NCBI GenBank assembly: GCA_000980495.1
Contig: LARN01000042.1
Location: 1-12,573, forward strand
DNA length: 12,573 bases
DNA from: Acinetobacter sp. N54.MGS-139
GTDB lineage: Bacteria; Pseudomonadota; Gammaproteobacteria; Burkholderiales; Burkholderiaceae_F
Direction of reading: 5' to 3'
The notes below the pieces were generated by a model. It made no database searches and had not been told where the DNA came from. It saw only the letters and a program-made list of their open reading frames with translations. This document shows positions 7,320-12,573 of the stretch, one piece after another; positions within the stretch are counted from its first letter, which is position 1; each line of letters begins with the position of its first letter. The translations under genes and the position numbers were made by a program.

Positions 7320-8615
7320 TTAGTGGAGCAAGAGCATCACAATAAAGAAGACGGAAAGCAAGTACATCTCGATGCGAATCTTCTTAAATTTTCCCGAGAT
7401 CAAGTTAATCAGAACATAACTCAGTAAACCGAATACGATGCCGTTTGCAATACTATAAGTAAGCGGAATAGTGATGATGCAGATGAAGGCGGGAATGGCT
7501 TCTGCGTAGTCATCCAGGTCAATTTCCTTAATACAAGAGATCATTAAGAAACCGACCAAGATCAAGACGGGAGCGGTAGCCTGCGCAGGAATCGATAAGA
7601 AAAGCGGCGCAAAGAAAAGAGACAGGAAGAAGCAAACCGCAATCACAAAAGCCGTTAATCCGGACTTTCCTCCGACGGAAACACCGGCTGCGCTTTCAAC
7701 GTAAGTGGAAATCGCGCTCGTTCCTATACAGGCTCCGATGGTTGTACCCATAGCATCTGCGAAGAAGGATTCTTTCATTCTCGGCATCTTTCCGTCTTTG
7801 ACGAATCCGCCTTTATACAAGAGGCTCACCAGCGTGCCTAAGGTATCAAAGAGATCCATGAATAAGAAAGAGAAGACAACCATCACCATATCCACGGTGA
7901 AAATGTTGTGCCACTCGAATTTCATGAAAATCGGTTCAACGGAAGGCGGTGTAGAAACAAAGCCGTCGAAATGAGTTAGGCCGAACGGTATGCCGCAAAT
8001 CGTTGTAATTGCAATACCGATCAGTAAAGCTCCGGGAATATTTTTAACCAGAAGAACGGCCGTTGAAATTAAACCGACGATAACCAGCAACACGCTCGGC
8101 TGGAAAATTTGGCCCAGAGCAACAAGGGTCGCGTCATTCTTGACTGAAATTCCAGCGTTTTGAAGACCGATAAAGGCAATAAAAAGACCGATACCTACAC
8201 CAATTGCCTTTTGAATACTCGGCGGCAAAGAATAAACGATCTTTTCTCGGACGTTGGTCACAGTAAGGAGAATAAATATCAAACCTTCCAGTAGCACGGC
8301 AGTCAATGCGAACTGCCAGGTGTGCCCCATAGATAGGCAAACGGTATAGGCAAAGAAGGCATTGATGCCCATGCCCGGCGCAAGTCCGAAAGGCATCTTG
8401 GCATAGAGCGCCATGATGAGCGTCGCAATACCGGAGGTAATTGCCGTAGTTGCAAATAGCGCCCCTTTATCCATTCCCGTTATGCCAAGAATGGCCGGGT
8501 TTACAGCCAAGATATAGGCCATTGTGAGAAAGGTGGAGACGCCTGCGATGATTTCGGTTCTGATCGTCGTCGTTGCAGGATCAAATCCGAAGTATTTTTG
8601 GAGAAGCTTATTCAT
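7320..8615 (-). CDS. NCS2-family purine (adenine/guanine/hypoxanthine) permease, AzgA-like
   Basis: This is an inner-membrane purine importer, 431 residues with about 13-14 membrane segments, the usual length for the AzgA-like branch (E. coli AdeP and GhxP). Seen: the N-terminal pattern FGFD...TEIIAGVSTFLTMAYILAVNP (10-40); the GLAPGMGINAFF signature (77-88); DLFDTLGTLV (254-263); and TSAISTYVESAAGVSVGGKSGLTA (299-322), whose Glu307 region lies in the substrate site of characterised members. The ATG at 8615 starts the family-typical N-terminus, but no good Shine-Dalgarno sequence precedes it. It is divergent from the MATE gene across a 338-base spacer and has no operon partner. Which purine it carries cannot be told from the sequence. 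Confidence 0.92.
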   Translation of the reverse strand: MNKLLQKYFGFDPATTTIRTEIIAGVSTFLTMAYILAVNPAILGITGMDKGALFATTAITSGIATLIMALYAKMPFGLAPGMGINAFFAYTVCLSMGHTWQFALTAVLLEGLIFILLTVTNVREKIVYSLPPSIQKAIGVGIGLFIAFIGLQNAGISVKNDATLVALGQIFQPSVLLVIVGLISTAVLLVKNIPGALLIGIAITTICGIPFGLTHFDGFVSTPPSVEPIFMKFEWHNIFTVDMVMVVFSFLFMDLFDTLGTLVSLLYKGGFVKDGKMPRMKESFFADAMGTTIGACIGTSAISTYVESAAGVSVGGKSGLTAFVIAVCFFLSLFFAPLFLSIPAQATAPVLILVGFLMISCIKEIDLDDYAEAIPAFICIITIPLTYSIANGIVFGLLSYVLINLISGKFKKIRIEMYLLSVFFIVMLLLH

Positions 8616-8953
8616 TTCAACAAACAGAGTTTGAAGAGCAGGAAAATTAAGGAAAACTTGAGAATTAAAACCGTTGTTCTCAAAGTTTCTAGCGAAGGCT
8701 CATGATTTTAGAAGAAAATTTTCCCGATTCTGAGGAAAAATCCTAGAAAAGCTGTCCAACCCTTTGAGAACAAAAAGCGGAAGATTGATATTTTCAAAAA
8801 TTATGAAGCCAACGGTGTTGAGAAAATTCAGCGGAAATTAGAGATTTTTTCTACATTAATTTCAAAAAAATCCAGTCAGGACACGAGGTTATAAGGCTCC
8901 CAATATCGTTAAGTTCCGTCCGCTTAGCCAAGAATCCTCCTAAAATTCGAGCT
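8616..8953. promoter_or_regulatory. Divergent intergenic region with four TTGAGAA motifs
   Basis: This spacer carries no gene and must hold both divergent promoters. TTGAGAA occurs at 8658-8664, 8764-8770 and 8818-8824, and inverted (TTCTCAA) at 8677-8683. The first and the inverted copy extend into AACTTGAGAA / TTCTCAAAGTT (8655-8664 and 8677-8687), a ten-pair dyad with one extra base and a 12-base gap. It could be an operator or a leader hairpin of the permease. I looked for a purine riboswitch core and a PurR box and saw neither. No promoter hexamers here are convincing. Confidence 0.5.
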
Positions 8954-10387
8954 ATGGCTACGAAGGATAAAAGAACGGAACAGCTGTTTTCTTTGATCAG
9001 AAACGGCGCGCAATTAAACGTTTGGGACCAAATCGAACTCGTTTGGCGTTTGAGCCTGCCTGCGATTTTTGCTCAGATTTCTTTCGTGATGGTCCAATAC
9101 ATCGACACAGCAATGGTCGGTCACCTCGGAGCAAATCCCGCTGCCTCCATCGGTCTGGTTTCTTCGTCCCTCTGGCTCGTATGGGGGCTTATTACCTCTG
9201 TTACAGCAGGTTTTACAGTTCAAGTCGCACAAAGAATCGGCGCAAAACAATTCGATGAGGCCCGATCTGTACTCCGGCAATCATTGTTTGTCGGCGGCCT
9301 TATCAGCATAGCAATTGCTGTTGTCGGTGTTGCTCTTTCCCCCTATGTTCCGCCATGGCTCGGGGGCGCCCCTGAACTGTATGCCGACGCTAAAACTTAT
9401 TTCGCCATATTTTGTCTCGGTACCCCTGCCGCCTTCTTAGGCTTTGTTGCTTCAAGCATGCTGAGAAGCACGGGAAATGTGAAACTTCCGAGCATGATCA
9501 ACATCGGAACGTGCTTCTTGGACGCTATATTTAACTTACTGCTTATCTTCCCGACTGCCACTTACAAGATTCTGGGGCTCAGCATTAAGGTTCCCGGAGC
9601 CGATCTTGGTGTCGCTGGTGCAGCCTTAGGAACGATTCTGGCAGAATTGGTCAGCACGTGCCTGCTGCTTTGGTTCCTTGTTGTGAAGTCCGACAAAATT
9701 GCCCTCGTCGGCCATCCGGGCTCTTTCCTTCCTGAGATATTCTGTATGAGAAGAGTCCTCAGAATCGGTTCGCCTATAGCTGTTGAAAGAATAGCAATGA
9801 GCGGAGCGCAAATCGTGACGACGATGATTGTGGCCCCCCTGGGTCCTCTGTCTTTGGCAGCCCATTCTTTTGCCATCACTGCTGAGAGTTTGTGTTACAT
9901 GCCGGGTTACGGAGTTGCTGATGCAGCATCCACCATCGTAGGACAAAGTATCGGAGCAAAACGGCCGGATATGGCAAGAAGATTTGCCAAGATCAACGTC
10001 ATCATGGTGATGGTCATCATGTCGGCTATGGGTGTCGTGATGTATTTAACAGCGCCTTGGATGATCGGCTTTATGACAACGAATCAGAACATTATCGAGC
10101 TGGGCTCGAGCGCTCTGAGAATTGAAGCATTTGCCGAACCGATGTTTGCCGCTGCTATTGTGAGCTGCAGTATTTTTGTGAGTGCCGGCTTCACATTGTT
10201 CCCGAGCCTTATGAATTTAGGAAGCATGTGGCTCGTCCGTATTCCGATGGCTTATTACCTTGCCTCTCGGATGGGATTAGACGGTGTTTGGGTCGCTATG
10301 GCCTTTGAATTATGCTTCAGAGGCGCGATTTTCCTCATCGCTCTTTCAAGGTTTGATTTTTCAAAACGTCGCGGCATAGAGGATTAA
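8954..10387 (+). CDS. MATE-family multidrug/toxin efflux protein
   Basis: This 477-residue inner-membrane antiporter has about 12 membrane segments in two related halves. Seen: the first-half motif PAIFAQISFVMVQYIDTAMVGHLG (36-59) with the conserved Asp51 of DTAMVGHLG; MLRSTGNVKLPSMINI (169-184), a version of the R-x-T-G-x-x-x-x-P loop; and in the second half GSPIAVER followed by GVADAASTIVGQSIGAKRPDMARR. Length and motif order fit NorM/DinF-type exporters, which use Na+ or H+ gradients. The substrate cannot be inferred. ATG 8954 gives the expected short N-terminal tail, but the Shine-Dalgarno is poor (only GAG at 8948-8950), so a somewhat later start is possible. It is divergent from the purine permease and convergent with dsbI; it appears to be monocistronic. 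Confidence 0.92.
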   Translation: MATKDKRTEQLFSLIRNGAQLNVWDQIELVWRLSLPAIFAQISFVMVQYIDTAMVGHLGANPAASIGLVSSSLWLVWGLITSVTAGFTVQVAQRIGAKQFDEARSVLRQSLFVGGLISIAIAVVGVALSPYVPPWLGGAPELYADAKTYFAIFCLGTPAAFLGFVASSMLRSTGNVKLPSMINIGTCFLDAIFNLLLIFPTATYKILGLSIKVPGADLGVAGAALGTILAELVSTCLLLWFLVVKSDKIALVGHPGSFLPEIFCMRRVLRIGSPIAVERIAMSGAQIVTTMIVAPLGPLSLAAHSFAITAESLCYMPGYGVADAASTIVGQSIGAKRPDMARRFAKINVIMVMVIMSAMGVVMYLTAPWMIGFMTTNQNIIELGSSALRIEAFAEPMFAAAIVSCSIFVSAGFTLFPSLMNLGSMWLVRIPMAYYLASRMGLDGVWVAMAFELCFRGAIFLIALSRFDFSKRRGIED

Positions 10388-10411
10388 GAGACAGCCACCT
10401 GGTAGGAAAGC

Positions 10412-10437
10412 AGAATGCCGGGCGAGCCCGGCATTCT
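10412..10437. terminator. Perfect 12-bp hairpin between MATE and dsbI-like genes
   Basis: AGAATGCCGGGC (10412-10423) is followed after GA by its exact complement GCCCGGCATTCT (10426-10437). It folds as a GC-rich stem with a CGAG tetraloop. It starts 24 bases after the MATE stop. The dsbI-like gene ends 38 bases away on the other strand, so it can serve both. The T-tract is weak (TTGAATTCT). Confidence 0.8.
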
Positions 10438-10468
10438 TGAATTCTCAACGCTGGTTGAGTTCAGTTTT
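10438..10468 (+). terminator. Second hairpin with T-tract downstream of the MATE gene
   Basis: TGAA-TT-CTCAA (10438-10448) pairs with TTGAG-TTCA (10455-10463) around CGCTGG, leaving a two-base bulge, and is followed by GTTTTAG. It directly follows the stronger hairpin and may act as a tandem terminator. Confidence 0.45.
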
Positions 10469-10474
10469 AGACTG

Positions 10475-11998
10475 CTACTTCAAAGTGATCAGAACATTGT
10501 GATTCAGAACCTTGAAGCCGTCCTTATCGACAATCAGACCGCGAACGTCATTGAGCGATTCAGGAAGTGCAAAAGCTTTTTCGATTACTTCACTCTGAGG
10601 ATCGATCTCAAAAATGCAGTTGTAGTTCTTGCTCACGGCATACAGCTTGCCTTCGTAAACAGCCATACCGGTGACATACAGTTCGCCTAAGCTGCGGCCG
10701 TCTTTCAAGAGGCTGGTCTTTGGTGTGAATTCACCGGATGTGACCATGTCCTTCATGAGCTGTTTGCTAATAACAAACGTCTTATGGTCGCGGTTGTTCG
10801 GGACGGTAGCCATATAGTTGTACGTACCGTCGGAAGTAGAGCTCAAAACATGATTGAACTTAGACCGAACGGTATCAACACGGCCGCGTCCGAATGAGAA
10901 GAAGTGGTCTTCACCTTTGACGAAGTCAGAATATCTGCCGACGAGCTGCTTGTCAGGATCATTCGTCACGCTCTTTTCGAACTTCATGAAGCTCTTGTTA
11001 GAGCCCATGAGGATGTATTTGCCGTTGTTCCAAGGAATAATGCCGACCGTCGGATCAATCGTGGCGGAATACAGCGGATCCATTTCGAACTGATCGACAA
11101 TCTTGAGCTCAGGATTCAGGAAGAAAACATTGTTTTTAGAACTGACAACGTATTCTCCGTTAATGAAGGTCAAACTATTCAACGGCTGACGAATTCCGAT
11201 CTTTTCCTCTGAAACAATTCGAAGTGCTTTCTCTGTTTTCAGAGGTCCCTCTGACGCTTTGTGGTTGAACGAAATGCCTAGCTTCTCTGCGTTTGGAGCA
11301 AATGCGAAATCCGGAGCTTTCACATCTCGCTTACCCAAGAAACTGATGGTTTTGAAATGTCCGTCCATTCCTGAGCTGGTATGAATAATATGTTTCGGAT
11401 CCCAAGAGAACCGAATCGGATCACCCTGACCATAGTTAGGAGGAAATCCCGTCGAAACAGCAGCCTGAAGGCAATTAGAAGCGAGAACAATAGCAGATAG
11501 GAAAAAACAAAGTTTTCCCCACCAATTCAGGGTGCGCCAATTATTACCGTTTTCGCTCGCCGGACCTAATACTTTAGGTGCAAAAAAGAACATAACTCCG
11601 AGAAGAATAATGACGGCCCAAAAAACAACCTCAGCCCAAAAATATGTATGAGCACCAAGGACCATTAGGCCAAAGCCTTGATCCAAATCTCGGGCTGAGT
11701 GCGGAGCGATATGACGGAAAGATTGCCAAAGACCCACACCGGTGAAAATAAAGAGAGAGGCTATGTACTTGGGTTTAAATCCGTAACGAACAATGAAAAA
11801 AGCACACAGCGCAATGAAAATCATCGCAATTCGCTGTCCCCAACAAAGCGTACAGGGAGAATCGCCGAGGATATACCCGAAAACCATGTTGGCAATGCCG
11901 ACCGGAAAAAGAAAAACAATGGCTGCAGCAGTGCAGAGAAGGAAATAGAAGAAAGTGTCTCTTGAGGTATCTAAAGAAATATTTTTGTTTTCTGACAT
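10475..11998 (-). CDS. dsbI: DsbI-like thiol:quinone oxidoreductase: DsbB domain fused to a C-terminal beta-propeller-like domain
   Basis: This is a 507-residue disulfide-bond-forming membrane protein. Residues ~14-182 form a DsbB-like domain with about five membrane helices. The first periplasmic loop carries C49-T-L-C52 followed by WGQR with Arg56, the position of the quinone-contacting arginine in DsbB. Residues ~195-507 are a soluble, presumably periplasmic region with repeated strand-rich blocks (for example NSLTFINGEYVVSSKNNVFF, near 275-295, and VTGMAVYEGKLYAVSKN). The length and architecture match the Campylobacter/Helicobacter DsbI type, in which DsbB is fused to a beta-propeller. 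The second loop has no cysteine; the other Cys are 22, 65, 164, 176 and one near the C-terminus, so the second redox pair of classic DsbB is absent. The gene starts ten bases after a small dba-like gene, with AGGAG (12006-12010) overlapping that gene's stop, so translation is probably coupled. No DsbA partner lies in the window. dsbI is confident as an architecture; its natural substrate is unknown. Confidence 0.87.
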   Translation of the reverse strand: MSENKNISLDTSRDTFFYFLLCTAAAIVFLFPVGIANMVFGYILGDSPCTLCWGQRIAMIFIALCAFFIVRYGFKPKYIASLFIFTGVGLWQSFRHIAPHSARDLDQGFGLMVLGAHTYFWAEVVFWAVIILLGVMFFFAPKVLGPASENGNNWRTLNWWGKLCFFLSAIVLASNCLQAAVSTGFPPNYGQGDPIRFSWDPKHIIHTSSGMDGHFKTISFLGKRDVKAPDFAFAPNAEKLGISFNHKASEGPLKTEKALRIVSEEKIGIRQPLNSLTFINGEYVVSSKNNVFFLNPELKIVDQFEMDPLYSATIDPTVGIIPWNNGKYILMGSNKSFMKFEKSVTNDPDKQLVGRYSDFVKGEDHFFSFGRGRVDTVRSKFNHVLSSTSDGTYNYMATVPNNRDHKTFVISKQLMKDMVTSGEFTPKTSLLKDGRSLGELYVTGMAVYEGKLYAVSKNYNCIFEIDPQSEVIEKAFALPESLNDVRGLIVDKDGFKVLNHNVLITLK

Positions 11999-12008
11999 TC
12001 GATGTCTC

Positions 12009-12176
12009 CTACAGATTCATGTTGCCTAACAGAGCACCGGATGTATGGCCGACATATAGGTAAATCATAAGAAGCCAGCCAAGCCACATGGCAGTAAAAG
12101 CCCAACTCTCTGCTTTGGGTCTTAGCCATATAATCAAAAGCGCTATAAAAGCCAAAATTAGTTGTAAAAATTCCAT
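12009..12176 (-). CDS. dba: Dba-like 55-residue membrane protein upstream of dsbI
   Basis: A minus-strand frame of 56 codons runs from ATG 12176 to TAG 12009 and ends ten bases before the dsbI-like ATG. The product has two hydrophobic segments (about 3-18 and 26-42) joined by a charged turn, LRPKAES (18-24), and ends with GHTSGALLGNMNL. In Campylobacter, dsbI is co-transcribed with the short dba gene, whose translation is reported to affect dsbI expression; the position, size and hydrophobicity here match that arrangement. The resemblance to Dba in sequence is my judgement without alignment. The Shine-Dalgarno is weak (TTGGA at about 12184-12188, eight to nine bases upstream). The function is unknown; a helper in DsbI assembly or a translational coupler are both possible. 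Confidence 0.72.
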   Translation of the reverse strand: MEFLQLILAFIALLIIWLRPKAESWAFTAMWLGWLLMIYLYVGHTSGALLGNMNL

Positions 12177-12573
12177 TATTTTTCCAATTGTGATCGGTTC
12201 ATCCCAGAGACAAATATCAATTTAACGAGGCAGATAGATGGGAAACCTAAGCCAAAGCATTTGTCTCAAACACTTTCAAAATATCCTGATCACTCCATTA
12301 GGGATTTCAAAAGTCAGGTGAGTTTAACAAAAATTACACCTTTACGGAAGATCTGTAAAATGCTTGATTCTTCCCAATGGCCTTTAGAGACTTAATTTTC
12401 AAAGGATCTGGCCGAAATTTTCCATTCAGGAGGAGTTGATTGGGGCCTAATCAATCAATTTCCTCCCCAATAGATACAGTTATCCTAGACGAAGCTCACC
12501 TTAGTTCGATTTTCGAAGCAATTTCCGATGAACATGTTGGCAATCGAGGCCAGCATTGTTAAGCGCGCCGTAT
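12177..12573. other. Right-end region without a convincing gene; upstream of dba-dsbI
   Basis: The part next to dba should hold its promoter, but no hexamer pair stands out. Two edge frames are open and overlap, so at most one is real. On the minus strand, 12573-12485 reads as a possible C-terminus (TARLTMLASIANMFIGN, ending KVSFV then TAG). On the plus strand, ATG 12528 reads MNMLAIEASIVKRAV to the edge without a ribosome site. A third, closed frame from TTG 12440 (about 40 codons) follows AGGAGGAG with good spacing. The window ends too soon to choose. Confidence 0.3.
12429..12471. repeat. Nested dyad with alternative pairings
   Basis: Three inverted pairs overlap: GGAGGA (12429-12434) with TCCTCC (12461-12466), TTGATT (12436-12441) with AATCAA (12449-12454), and ATTGGGG (12439-12445) with CCCCAAT (12465-12471). 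The first two can form one long interrupted hairpin, while the third excludes the second. If the minus-strand edge frame is a gene, this sits 14 bases past its stop and could be its terminator, although no T-tract follows. Confidence 0.45.

Noticed and set aside
8616..8953. Purine riboswitch upstream of the purine permease
   Set aside because: None of the conserved core elements of the purine aptamer are visible on either strand, and the class is rare in proteobacteria.
12436..12454. TTGAT...ATCAA as an FNR site
   Set aside because: FNR sites need four bases between the half-sites; here there are eight or nine, so the symmetry belongs to a hairpin rather than an FNR box.

Overview
This window looks like chromosomal DNA of a medium-GC (about 48-50% by eye) anaerobic or microaerophilic proteobacterium. 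The gene set is a Cys-type formate dehydrogenase with an NrfD-like membrane subunit, a Tat-exported HisC-like aminotransferase, and a dba-dsbI-like pair best known from Campylobacter and Helicobacter relatives. I would place it among host-associated Burkholderiales (Sutterella/Parasutterella-like). That placement is inferred from gene content and remembered family resemblance, not from a search.

Layout. Positions 1-160 appear to be the end of an IS5-like insertion sequence: the first codons of a minus-strand transposase-like ORF with its own near-consensus promoter. Positions 298-5349 are a tight three-gene plus-strand operon for a membrane-bound formate dehydrogenase: molybdenum catalytic subunit, four-cluster iron-sulfur subunit and NrfD-like quinone-side subunit. 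A strong hairpin terminator closes it. A repeat-rich spacer follows, then a small membrane protein (5553-5888). Positions 7114-5957 (minus) hold a Tat-signal PLP aminotransferase of the HisC-like type, interrupted by one in-frame TAG and preceded by a very good sigma-54-type -24/-12 match. A long hairpin at 7233-7277 separates it from an NCS2 purine permease (8615-7320, minus). A 338-base divergent spacer carrying four copies of TTGAGAA lies between the permease and a MATE efflux protein (8954-10387, plus). Two hairpins separate the MATE gene from the convergent dsbI-like gene (11998-10475, minus). Immediately upstream of dsbI is a 55-residue membrane protein gene (12176-12009) that resembles dba. 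The last ~400 bases have no convincing gene but contain nested dyads near 12429-12471.

How the genes work together. The fdh genes form one enzyme: formate oxidation at Mo-bisMGD, transfer through [4Fe-4S] clusters, and delivery to the membrane quinone pool. The catalytic subunit has no visible Tat signal, unlike E. coli FdnG/FdoG, so the complex may face the cytoplasm. The dba-dsbI pair probably forms a disulfide-generating membrane unit. The permease, MATE and aminotransferase genes look like separate transcription units with no evident shared pathway.

I did not find a convincing wholly new system. The points most worth a second look are the mosaic, signal-less formate dehydrogenase, the amber-interrupted exported aminotransferase behind a sigma-54-like promoter, the dba-dsbI pair whose DsbB domain lacks the second loop cysteine pair, and the TTGAGAA cluster.
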